From Kuschelorhynchus macadamiae (Eukaryota > Arthropoda > Insecta > Coleoptera > Curculionidae): a stretch of 64,000 nt of DNA. The stretch spans positions 1,054,001-1,118,000 of the forward strand of contig JAUTXW010004707.1 in assembly GCA_030620095.1 (NCBI GenBank). The letters are read 5' to 3'. Position 1 is the stretch's first letter, and every line of letters starts with the position of its first letter. Made by a program: the position numbers and the translations under genes. Below the pieces are notes generated by a model, which worked only from the letters and a program-made list of their open reading frames with translations, was not told the DNA's origin and searched no databases. This document shows, in pieces, positions 46,851-56,819 of this stretch.

Positions 46851-47248
46851 ACGTCCAATCTACCTGTTAGAAAATGTTTCATTGAGATATTACCATACTG
46901 GTACTTCATAATGTATGGTGTCCTATTCACCACATGTGTTCACCTGATGTGACCGTTTCCTTACCTTGAAAACGTTGAGATAAAGCAAGTTTTAAGTCAT
47001 ATACAGATAAGTGGACGATAGTTTTCCGAAATATATTTTAACTTTTTTAATATGTTTGAGGCTCTTGAGTCCAACAAGGATTTTTTGTAGACCAGTAGTT
47101 GCAGTTTGGTGGTTCACAGTCCCATTCAAAGAGAAAGTCTCTTATTCAAAGAGAAATACATCCAAAAATAAAATACTGGAACTAAAAGAACATGTCCAAG
47201 TTGCAGTTGTTGTCGTCTTCGTTGAGGTTTTGAGCAAGTCAAATATTG

Positions 47249-47685
47249 TGGCACTGTTATTTCAAAGAATAATATATAAAATAAATCCTGTATTGAAATA
47301 TAGAGTAACTTACCCCAAAACCCTTCGATAATGGATGTAACTCCTTTTTACTTGCTTACCGGTACTAGGTAGAGCTGATGGAAATTTGAGGGAAATTAGG
47401 AAAAAAGGAATGTAGGGAATACCGATTACCACACTCCCGACAATGTTGTTTTTTTTTTTACGAAGGACCCTTGCAATCACAACTAAGTATTAAATTTGAT
47501 TTCCGTAAATTAATTTTCACGTGCCGTTCACGCGAGCGTTGTATTGTCAGCAACAACAACAATTCGACAAACAAACCAGTTCCGTACTACTTTTTTAAAT
47601 TAAAATATCGAATATCTCGACTTAGAAAATTCGGCGTTGCCAATAATTGTCGACTTGTATTCCTAAATTAAAATTGGCGCAAACA
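47249..47685 (-). repeat. 3' LTR of the BEL/Pao element
   Basis: 437 bp, TGGCACTGTT...GCGCAAACA on the plus strand; nearly identical to the other LTR. Confidence 0.92.
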
Positions 47686-47896
47686 TACCCCGCGCCCTGA
47701 AAAATAATTTTTCAGCAAAATTGAAATCAAACAAAAATAAATACATTATACCATCAGATGCATGGTAATTAACAATACCCGAATACCTAACTAAGTTTTA
47801 ATTGAGTTAAATTAACTAAACCATTAATTAACTTATTTAACCGCAGACAAAAAAGAAATTAAAATTCTTGCAATAAAAAAAAACAAAATCCAAACA

Positions 47897-50800
47897 TTAT
47901 TGGGTTGGTAAAGGACATACCTTTTGCACCGAACGAGCAAAGATGCCTTTCCTAGTCTTAACTGTCACATTTCTAATGATTCCATCCTTTCCAGGATGAA
48001 CCTTTATGATTCTAGCCAAAGGCCAATGAAGTGGTGGAGAATTGTCACCTTTTATAACAACTACTGTTCCAACTTTAATGTTGGGTGAATTCTCCGTCCA
48101 TTTTTCTCTGACCTGTAAACTGGTCAAATATTCCATTCGCCAGCGTTTCCAAAAGTCCTGAACCATCCTATCTATTAGTTGAAACCTATCTAAACGATTA
48201 ATTTGAATTTCTGATAAATCTTCAGCTGGTAAGCTCTTAAGAGGCATAAGAGTCAAAAAATGCGCCGGAGTCAAGGCTTCTGGAGCTGAAGAATCGGCTG
48301 ACAACTGACACAAAGGGCGTGAGTTCAATAAACACTCTATTTGAGTCAATAAAGTTGTATATTCTTCATATGTAAGCAACTGTTCGCCCACTACTCGATA
48401 AATATGATTTTTTACAACCCTTACCGTACTTTCCCAAAGTCCCCCTTGGTGAGGCGAGTAAGGGGTGTTAAATTGCCAGTCAACTCCGTTCGCTGACAAC
48501 TCCGAATGTAGTGTACTTTGATATTCAATTGAATTTACAAATTCATTAATTTCACGTAAAACCGATTTTGCGCCCACAAAATTTGTACCTTGATCCGAAT
48601 AAATAACCCGACAAGGACCGCGCCTAGCCAAAAACCTTTTGAATGCCTGCAGAAAATGAGCCGTGGATAATGAACTTACTAGCTCCAAATGAACCGCCTT
48701 CACACTCATACAAACAAATACGCAGACATATGCCTTATAAACAGGAGAACTTCGTTTTCTTCCGAGAGTTATGTTAGTAGGCCCAAAATAATCAACCCCT
48801 GTGCGCAAAAAGGCCTTGGCTTGCGTCACTCTTTGCACTGGTAGATCCGCCATTAAGGGGGTTAAATTTGAGGGCTTTGTTCGAAAGCATCTATTGCATT
48901 TATGGAACCGACTACGTATTAAATTTCTCCCCCCTATAATCCAATACTTCTGTCGCAAAATAGCCTCTAACAAATGAGGACCAGTATGTAAATTCATGAC
49001 ATGCGCAGAATCTACTAATCTTTCTGTTAACAGAGCTGCACCCGGAAGTATTATGGGATGTTTTTGAGTGAAAGAAAGAGGTGCATTTTCTAGGCGACCC
49101 CCTACTAGGAGTAATCCCTCATGTAAAATCGGCTTTAATTTCCAAATTTTAGCAGAACACCGCCTATTACTTTCTAACAATTTAATATCGTTACCGAAAT
49201 ATTTTTCTTGTATCAATTTAATTAAAATAATTTCCGCATTACGCAATTCCTTTACCGTAATGAAACTTTGAATATGTTCAATTTTCAGAAATCTAAGAAT
49301 CCAAACTGTAACACGTAAAATCTTATACCAAGACGAGCACCTTTCGACAAGTTCCAAAAGAGGGTGGTTAGTTGGTTTTCCTTTGAGAATTTCCTTTACT
49401 TTGAAATTTTCCCCCGCTGGAATCTCCTGAACCTGCAAACAACTATCCAAATCCAATTGAACCTTTTTTACAGGCCATTCATCTTCGGGCCAACCTATCC
49501 ACTCTGGACCCGATGTCCATAAAGGATGACCGATTAACTGTTTTGGAGTGAGCCCTCTAGACAAACAGTCCGCCGGATTTTCGATGCCTTCAATATATCT
49601 CCAATGTGCCTCTGGAATATTTTCCTTGATCTGGTTTACTCGATTTGCCACAAACATATCCTTCAAGAATGCCGAATTTAACCAGGCTAAAACTGTTGAT
49701 GAATTCGAATATGCATAAACCTTGGATATCACTACCCTGGTCTTGTAACAATATATGACATGCTTAACTAAAGTAGATAAGAGGAGGGCTGCACACAATT
49801 CTAACCGAGGAATCGTGACCAATTTAAATGGTGATACCTTTGATTTAGCGCTGACCGACGTAACTTTGACACAAGCAGCTTCAGCTAAAACTCGTGTATA
49901 AACAACCGCTCCGTAACCATTTTGACTGGCATCTGCAAATGCTAAAATGGTAACTGGAGTACTTTCCGAAATTCCTAAATGCCGCGGTATTTTAAAATGG
50001 CCTATGTCATTCCATTCCAATCTGACATTTTCCCAGATGCGTTTTATATTCTCTGGCGGTTCAACGTCCCAATCCAATTTTAATTTCCATAATTCTTTAA
50101 CTAACAATTTTAAAAATAAAATAAAGGGCGCAATGAGCCCTATAGGATCATAACAGCGCGCTACCGCCGAAAGAATTGTTCTTTTGGTGCATTTTGCGAC
50201 TGGCACCTCTAACTTAAAACTTAAAATATCTAACTCCGGCTTCCACTGCAAACCTAAAATCTTTGCATCCGTTTTAAAAACAACTTCTTTTGATAACCGC
50301 CTATCCATAGGAATTTGAGTTAATAATTTTTTCGAATTAGTGGAAAATTTAGTTAATTCAAAAGCGCCCGTCGCGAATAAATCAACAGACTCATTATATA
50401 ATTGATAAGCTTTGTCTTCCGAGCTCATACTACAGACCAGATCATCCATATATAAATCCCTACTTACGTAACTGCTTGCTAATGGATATTTATGCCCTTC
50501 ATCCTTTACTAGCTGTTGAATTACACGTAAAGCTAAATAAGGAGATGACTTTACTCCGAACGCGACTACCGTTAGCTCGTAGGTTTCAATCTTATCTTCC
50601 GGATCAAAGCGCCATAACAATCTTTGAAATGGCCAATGTTCTCTAATAACATTAATTTGCCGATACATTTGACGTATATCCGCTGTCAAAGCAATTTTAA
50701 AAAGTCGAAAATTTAACAAAAGCGTACAAATATCTGTTTGTAACTTAGGCCCGCAATATAAAATATCATTTAAAGAAACGTCGGTATCCGTTGGTGCGCT

Positions 50801-52915
50801 TGCGTCTAAAACCACCCGTAGGGGTGTGCTAGAACTTTCCGATTTAACGACCGCATGGTGAGGAATATAATATGTTAAAGTATTTTCCTGTTCGAATTCC
50901 TTTAAAGGCCGCATATGACCTTGATTGATAAAGTCCTTCATCGCGTTGTTATATTCCAACCTTAGATCATTAGATTTGGACAATCGTTTTTCCAAGGATA
51001 ATAATCTAAGTTGTGCACCTTTTTTTGATTCGCCTAAATTTTTTGGAGAGTGTTTAAATGGAAGCGCTACATTAAAACGTCCCGAAATCTTATCTCTATG
51101 ATAGGTGTTAATAAATACTTTTTCACATTCCACCTCCTCCGGATCAGTAGGAATACATCTCGGAACTTGTTCCAACTCCCAGAACTTACATAAAAGCTCC
51201 TCAATTGATTCCTCCTGTGTAAAAAATGATAACTGTGAATTTGAACTAAGCATAGGCACTTCTCCCATTATTACATAACCGAAAACTGTCTCCAATGCCA
51301 CTGGTGAACCGCCATCACCAAAAAGCCGATTGTTTTCAAAAATATATGGAAATAATTCTGCTCCAATAATACCATCTATTTCTCCGGGCTCCGAATAATC
51401 CTCATCCGCTAATGGAACATTTTTCAACTTCGAACACACTAGAGGATCAATCCGACTTTTAGGCAACTTATCAGTGATTTTTTCTACTATCAACGCACTA
51501 ATATTGTAAGTCAGTTCCTTATTATACCGTGAACCGATCACCAATTCAGTTTTACCCTTAACCGATTGAGAATTTTGACCTAAACCTTGAACTGAAGAAA
51601 AAGCCTTTAAAATATTTAAATCTAATTTTTTGCAACATTTTTGTGTTAACAAATTTACTTGGCTACCGCTGTCCAAAATAAATCTTGCCTTTCCGTTTAA
51701 AACAGGGCTATTGTGTATATAAACTACGACAGTTGATAACAAAACCGTTTTGTTATTGTTGTAGTTCTCGCATGAACTAGATTCCGCCGAAACCGAAGAA
51801 TAAAAAATTTGTTGCGATGGATTAGGAACCGGTTCCACACTACTATTTCTCCTATCATCTGAATTATTATTTGGTTTGCCCGTATGCAACAAAATATGGT
51901 GTTTCTTAAAACATTCTGAACATGTCCTATCGGAAGGACAGGCCCGCACCCCATGTTTAGACGACAAACAGTTATAACACCAGTTATTATCGCGAACTGT
52001 CTCGTATCGTTTTGATGGGGAAAGCCCCTTAAATTTTTCGCATCGTCCTAAGTAGTGACCATTTTTCTTACAAAATGCACAAGCCGTAGATTTGAAACCA
52101 GAATCTCCAGACCCGCCGCCGCCGCTAATTTGTCCCGAAAATGACTTTATGTTACGAGGAGATGTACTGGTATTTGATACTGATGGCCTATTTAAATTCA
52201 GTAACTTAGCCTGCTCTTTCACAAATGCAATAAGATCGCTGTACGTTGGAATATCCGAACTGCGCTTAAATAAATCAAAACTTTTAATTGTTTCATTATC
52301 CAACTTCGTACGTGCATAATAAAATAAGATAAAATCCGCTAAATTAGGTAAATTCAATTTTTTAAGTGCACTCACAGCAATATCAAATTTTTCTAAAAAT
52401 AAATTTAAGTTTTTTATGGATTCCGCATGCAAAGGTTTAAAGTTCATTATTTGGTCTAAATAACTATTGGCTAAATATCGTTTATCTTGATATTTATCCA
52501 AATGTGACTTCCATATTATATCATAATTATCCCCCGTTGGTGCTATTCCCGAACACATACTTAAAGCCGATCCACGTAAACGGCCTACCAAATAATGAAC
52601 CTTATCCGTTTTATTTAATGTAGGATTATCATGGATTAAACTTTTGAAAAGCGAATAAAATGTCTCCCATTGACGAACTTCACCCCAAAATTCCGGTAAC
52701 TCTATTTTTGGCAAAGACGGCAAAACTCGAATTGGGTCAACTGGTCCTTTATCTTGAGTACTCGTACCAGTCAACTCTAGAGCCCTTAACTTCGAAGCAA
52801 ATAATTGAATATGACAACACATTTCATTAATCGTAAACAGAACCTTATAATCCGCCGTGAAATCCTCTTTTATTTCATAACCTATCTCATTTATCTCATC
52901 TATAACCTTAATCAA
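47897..52915 (-). CDS. BEL/Pao gag-pol polyprotein
   Basis: 1672 codons, open throughout. Domains in order: gag-related DUF1759 region at 70-215; cysteine/histidine knuckles at 279-345 (CAFCKKNGHYLGRC, CYNCLSSKHGVRAC); aspartic protease FILDSGSQVNLL with DSG 415-417; RT with LTADIRQMYRQI 743-754 and YMDD 822-825; RNase H with FADAS 993-997 and E1039, but SNS at 1070-1072 where the family has an Asp; integrase with HHCC zinc region at 1305-1343 and D1374, D1441, E1495; C-terminal DUF5641-like part to the end. The listed start is a TTG. The true N-terminus is probably the 53-codon frame just upstream (52917-53078), one base out of frame. The polyprotein makes virus-like particles, copies the RNA and integrates the DNA. 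Confidence 0.9.
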   Translation of the reverse strand: MIKVIDEINEIGYEIKEDFTADYKVLFTINEMCCHIQLFASKLRALELTGTSTQDKGPVDPIRVLPSLPKIELPEFWGEVRQWETFYSLFKSLIHDNPTLNKTDKVHYLVGRLRGSALSMCSGIAPTGDNYDIIWKSHLDKYQDKRYLANSYLDQIMNFKPLHAESIKNLNLFLEKFDIAVSALKKLNLPNLADFILFYYARTKLDNETIKSFDLFKRSSDIPTYSDLIAFVKEQAKLLNLNRPSVSNTSTSPRNIKSFSGQISGGGGSGDSGFKSTACAFCKKNGHYLGRCEKFKGLSPSKRYETVRDNNWCYNCLSSKHGVRACPSDRTCSECFKKHHILLHTGKPNNNSDDRRNSSVEPVPNPSQQIFYSSVSAESSSCENYNNNKTVLLSTVVVYIHNSPVLNGKARFILDSGSQVNLLTQKCCKKLDLNILKAFSSVQGLGQNSQSVKGKTELVIGSRYNKELTYNISALIVEKITDKLPKSRIDPLVCSKLKNVPLADEDYSEPGEIDGIIGAELFPYIFENNRLFGDGGSPVALETVFGYVIMGEVPMLSSNSQLSFFTQEESIEELLCKFWELEQVPRCIPTDPEEVECEKVFINTYHRDKISGRFNVALPFKHSPKNLGESKKGAQLRLLSLEKRLSKSNDLRLEYNNAMKDFINQGHMRPLKEFEQENTLTYYIPHHAVVKSESSSTPLRVVLDASAPTDTDVSLNDILYCGPKLQTDICTLLLNFRLFKIALTADIRQMYRQINVIREHWPFQRLLWRFDPEDKIETYELTVVAFGVKSSPYLALRVIQQLVKDEGHKYPLASSYVSRDLYMDDLVCSMSSEDKAYQLYNESVDLFATGAFELTKFSTNSKKLLTQIPMDRRLSKEVVFKTDAKILGLQWKPELDILSFKLEVPVAKCTKRTILSAVARCYDPIGLIAPFILFLKLLVKELWKLKLDWDVEPPENIKRIWENVRLEWNDIGHFKIPRHLGISESTPVTILAFADASQNGYGAVVYTRVLAEAACVKVTSVSAKSKVSPFKLVTIPRLELCAALLLSTLVKHVIYCYKTRVVISKVYAYSNSSTVLAWLNSAFLKDMFVANRVNQIKENIPEAHWRYIEGIENPADCLSRGLTPKQLIGHPLWTSGPEWIGWPEDEWPVKKVQLDLDSCLQVQEIPAGENFKVKEILKGKPTNHPLLELVERCSSWYKILRVTVWILRFLKIEHIQSFITVKELRNAEIILIKLIQEKYFGNDIKLLESNRRCSAKIWKLKPILHEGLLLVGGRLENAPLSFTQKHPIILPGAALLTERLVDSAHVMNLHTGPHLLEAILRQKYWIIGGRNLIRSRFHKCNRCFRTKPSNLTPLMADLPVQRVTQAKAFLRTGVDYFGPTNITLGRKRSSPVYKAYVCVFVCMSVKAVHLELVSSLSTAHFLQAFKRFLARRGPCRVIYSDQGTNFVGAKSVLREINEFVNSIEYQSTLHSELSANGVDWQFNTPYSPHQGGLWESTVRVVKNHIYRVVGEQLLTYEEYTTLLTQIECLLNSRPLCQLSADSSAPEALTPAHFLTLMPLKSLPAEDLSEIQINRLDRFQLIDRMVQDFWKRWRMEYLTSLQVREKWTENSPNIKVGTVVVIKGDNSPPLHWPLARIIKVHPGKDGIIRNVTVKTRKGIFARSVQKVCPLPTQ

Positions 52916-52916
52916 A

Positions 52917-53078
52917 CTATCTCGGTGCTATCCATAGATGGATACAGCGTCTGAAATTTTTCCTTATTTCCCCGCGTGGAGAGATTCTTGCCGAGATCTA
53001 ATAGGTTTTGCAAAATCCCGAATAAAGACTCCTTTCTGGAAGTAAGACGTTTAAATGTTTTTTCAGCTGTCGTACCCA
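52917..53078 (-). pseudogene. N-terminal gag segment of the BEL/Pao element, out of frame
   Basis: An ATG-initiated frame starting MGTTAEKTFKRLTSRKESLF and running to a stop at the point where the long frame begins. Its helical, charged composition fits a BEL/Pao gag N-terminus. The junction to the 1672-codon frame is shifted by one base near 52917. This copy therefore lacks a continuous gag, unless the shift is programmed or an assembly error. Confidence 0.7.
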
Positions 53079-53562
53079 TGTTGAATAATCAAAATTATTT
53101 TATACTAATAGTAAGTAGATAAAAAAATTACTATTATGTAATCAAATAAACAGTAAATTTGACTAAATTTTAACTTTATTTATATTTATTTTGCTATCCA
53201 AAAAATATTGCAAAACATACAAGTTATATTTTATATTGTATTAATTTTAATAAATTAAACACTAAAAAAAACCTAATTTAATGAAAAATGCAGTTTGATG
53301 GCATAACCTACTTGAATTTACCTATAACCCGATAACCCTTTATACTAATAAATATTTACTGCAATAAAACACAATTAGTTGTGATCACTCATAAACATAA
53401 GTAAAACCAATACAAACCGGACTATCTGGCAACACCGAACAGCAACCGTTTGCTTTGACCGTGTTCTGCCCCGACCGACAATAAAACTGAGCGACAAAAA
53501 AAATTAAATTCCAAAATTAAACCAAAAATTCCATCAGTATTCGGCTCGAGTAGGATCAATTA

Positions 53563-53998
53563 TGGCACTGTTATTTCAAAGAATAATATATAAAATAAAT
53601 CCTGTATTGAAATATAGAGTAACTTACCCCAAAACCCTTCGATAATGGATGTAACTCCTTTTTACTTGCTTACCGGTACTAGGTAGAGCTGATGGAAATT
53701 TGAGGGAAATTAGGAAAAAAGGAATGTAGGGAATACCGATTACCACACTCCCGACAATGTTGTTTTTTTTTTACGAAGGACCCTTGCAATCACAACTAAG
53801 TATTAAATTTGATTTCCGTAAATTAATTTTCACGTGCCGTTCACGCGAGCGTTGTATTGTCAGCAACAACAACAATTCGACAAACAAACCAGTTCCGTAC
53901 TACTTTTTTAAATTAAAATATCGAATATCTCAACTTAGAAAATTCGGCGTTGCCAATAATTGTCGACTTGTATTCCTAAATTAAAATTGGCGCAAACA
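53563..53998 (-). repeat. 5' LTR of the BEL/Pao element
   Basis: 436 bp. Because the coding strand is minus, this right-hand LTR is the promoter-bearing 5' LTR. Confidence 0.92.
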
Positions 53999-54003
53999 TA
54001 TTG

Positions 54004-54581
54004 TAATGATGATATTTTTCCTTAAGCAGAATCTTTTTAACTGAAATGTGGCTAATATTTTAATTTAGTGCTATTTGGCGGGTTCGCTAAATAGGGATCC
54101 TCGTTATACGTGAGCAAAATATTGAGTTTTAAATCATCGTCCATTTCTGGTCTGCCTGTCCTAGGTAAATCTGTTACAAATTCGTGTTCTCGGATTTTTT
54201 TTTTAAATTTGCTGATTGTTAATTTGGAAATTGGTTGGCTTTTTAAATACGTAGACGAGATAAAGTATGCTATCCCCTCCGCCATACATCATAAGGATTT
54301 CAATCCTTTGCCTCTTTCACAGCATTTTCGGACCGACCAAATTTTAGACTGACACCCCTCTTAACCTTAACATATTGATAATTAATCATTACTAATAAAA
54401 TATATTGTTTCTTACAGGCAAGATAACGTACTTGCGTTTTTAATGGTGTCATAAACCATTTATTTTACGGTATCTTATCATCCAAATAAGTTGGCGTAAT
54501 GACACCAAATTTGGTAGAATAACTCAGGGGTGAAAATACCTTTAAAAAATGTGCCGTATTTGGACTTGAAAAATGTTAATA
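54004..54581. other. Intron 4 sequence right of the BEL/Pao element
   Basis: A minus-strand open frame at 54052-54285 (TYLKSQPISKLTISKFKKKI, TGRPEMDDDLKLNIL) has transposase-like flavour but cannot be assigned. The rest is non-coding. Confidence 0.35.
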
Positions 54582-54583
54582 TA

Positions 54584-55422
54584 CAGGGTGGTCCAACAGT
54601 GCGTTCAAGGCCAATAGCTCGGGTATTGTGGCAATTAGAAACTTGTCGGGACTGCTGAGAGCTACAACCTAAAACTATTTTGGATTATACAGGGTTGAGG
54701 ATAAGTTTGCCATAAACCAAACATGCATTTTTTTAAATGGAACATCCTGTATATTGTTTTATTTTCAGATCCCTCGCTTTGTGGCCATTCACCCAATGTT
54801 TTTTCACCCAATGTTTTGGTGGTCTTGGCGATTCTGTGTGTTTGTCTTCTGTCAGATACTTTTCGTGAAATATTCTGGTCGCTAACATACAACGATCATT
54901 TCTTGTGTATTAAAATTTATCTTTGCGCCTTACAAAAGAAACTGTTTTAGTTTTTAAACTCAAGCACCAGCATTATTTGACAACTCAAATTTGTATTTTT
55001 GTCAGTTTAATTTCATTTGTAAAAATAAGGCCCATTAGATTTTTGTCACTGGGCACAACAACAAATTCATTGAGAGCCAAGATTTGCTGACTGTTTTGTG
55101 TTATTTGCTGATGAAGTAACAATTTTTTACAATTTTCATTATAACGCTACTGAAAAACCTCATTTTACTCGCACAATTAGTCAAAAATACCCATATATTG
55201 GGTGAATGGCCAAAAAGGGAGGAATCTGAAAATAAAACAATATACAGTGTGTTCCATTTTAGAAAAATGTAAGTTTGGATTATGGCAAAGTTATCCTCAA
55301 CCCAGTATAATCCAAAATAATTTTAGGATGTATCAGTCCCTACCACTTTCATATAAACATTTTTTTTCTAATTCCCACAATAACCGAGCTATTGGACTTG
55401 AACGCACTGTTGAACCACCCTG
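54584..55422. mobile_element. 839-bp inverted-repeat element of the CAGGGTG family
   Basis: The ends are CAGGGTGGTCCAACAGTGCG and its inverse (...GTTGAACCACCCTG), flanked by TA (54582-54583 and 55423-55424). Arms of about 220 bp pair, including internal copies of the motif (TACAGGGTTGAGG at 54688, CATCCTGTATATTG at 54744, and counterparts near 55246 and 55295) and a TTCACCCAATGT block. The unique centre of about 400 bp has no open frame of note. Non-autonomous; probably mobilised by a mariner-like transposase. Confidence 0.78.
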
Positions 55423-55690
55423 TATATCAAAATTTTGGCAGATGTCTACATAGATCCAAGTTAGTTTAATTGAAATATAGGAAACTTAATAATTAAATCG
55501 GCGTGCTTTTATGTTTTTTTTTTTATATATTGCTTATTTCCGATGTATTTCGAGGTTTTCAGATTTTATTGGCACATTGTTTGTTGCTTAGCTTCAGTAG
55601 CTTAATGCTTTTTGGAGAAATATACTCGGAGACGCACTTACAGAGTACCTAATATTATTAAAATATATGAAAATGTGCATGTTTACTTAC

Positions 55691-55726
55691 GGAAGTTTTG
55701 GACAGCTGCTTCAGCTATTGGCAATC
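55691..55726 (-). CDS. Exon 4 (36-nt micro-exon) of the minus-strand proline-rich gene
   Basis: A 36-nt exon with acceptor GTTTTTAG|GA and a consensus donor TTCC|GTAAGTAAA. Entered in phase 1 it encodes G-LPIAEAAVQNF and leaves in phase 1, completing a Pro codon with the next exon. The intron to exon 3 is about 5.1 kb and holds a 5'-truncated LINE. The intron to exon 5 is about 15.7 kb and holds the BEL/Pao element, a large LINE and two inverted-repeat elements. Confidence 0.65.
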
Positions 55727-56815
55727 CTAAAAACGTATAAATTTTTATTTTACAATTTAAAAATGTGTGTTGGTGAATACAGTATTTTTGTTTTATACGA
55801 TTTTTACTACTTGAGGTTTAGATACATTTCTAAAAACAATTTTTATCTACACCTTTAAAATATTATTTATCTATGACAATGGCACCTAATATAACTACCC
55901 AAAGACATCTATATAAAACGTGTCCGAAAAGCCTTAGCATGGGCTAATAACTCGAGTACTAGTAAAGTTGAAAATATTTAAATTTGAAAGTTCCAAATGT
56001 AGAACCAGATCAGTTTTTTATGGCTGTTTTATCGAATTTTACCGTATTTTGGAGACCTTTAAAAAGTAAATATTTCTGCCTAAACCGGAATTCTCCACGT
56101 CGACTATTTTTGAATTCAAGGAAAGGATGAAAAAGAAGTGAGAAACGTTGTATCAAAAAATTAACTCCTGTATTCACTAAAAATGTTTAAGAGTTAGTCC
56201 AGGTCATGGTAGTTAAAACCGTTAGTTGGTCAGTTATGTTCCGCTTATGTCACTGTCATTTTGTAATTGTGACATTTAGAAAAATTATTTGTTCAATTGT
56301 TGAAAATGTCATTTTAAATCAATAACTCTCAAATTAGACCCGGTATAAATTTAAACTTTTTTAGTGAATACGGGTGAAAATGTCCTTTATTGTCATTGAT
56401 ACTAATAAAACATTGTTACCGGGGTTTGGAAATAATTCAACAACACATGTTTGTCTTTTGCCTTTGTGCTGTTTCTTTTCAATCCTTTTCATTTTCTTAC
56501 GTTCGATTATGATTCGCACTATTAAAAATAAATTCGATATAATTTTTTTAAGGACAATGTAATTGAAATTCCAATGAGGCTTTAGGAACGTATGTGTGTG
56601 CTTGATTAGCTATATATCCAATACATTTCTTTTTTACTTTTAAACACTGTTAAAACGAAATAAAATAAGTCTATTGAGCCAGAACAACAAAATTCACATC
56701 CGACTTCTTGCAAGTCCAAAAACAGAATCCTCCTGTAATATTAATACAAATCTCAAGAAACATAAAGTTCCACCCCCTGTGCCAAAATTCCTCGCTTTGA
56801 TTGGTCCTATTCGTT
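55727..56815. other. Intron 3 sequence left of the truncated LINE
   Basis: No gene supported. The open frame at 56674-56856 straddles the LINE boundary and is not assigned. Confidence 0.4.
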
Positions 56816-56819
56816 GGCA

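Larger units (their letters stand above)
47244..54003 (-). mobile_element. BEL/Pao LTR retrotransposon with 5-bp target duplication
   Basis: LTRs at 47249-47685 and 53563-53998 begin TG and end CA, and the whole is flanked by the direct repeat TATTG (47244-47248 and 53999-54003). The LTRs differ by one substitution (CTCGACTT against CTCAACTT) and one base in a T run (11 against 10), so the insertion is recent. The internal region carries one long gag-pol frame on the minus strand. Just inside the 5' LTR, on the minus strand, TCCTACTCGAGCCGAAT weakly resembles the complement of a tRNA-Tyr 3' end and could be the primer site. A purine-rich GGGCGCGGGG lies just before the 3' LTR. No envelope gene was seen. 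Confidence 0.9.

Noticed and set aside
47471..47671. 66-codon frame present twice (also at 53757-53984)
   Set aside because: It lies entirely in the two LTRs. It is duplicated because the LTRs are identical and is not a gene.
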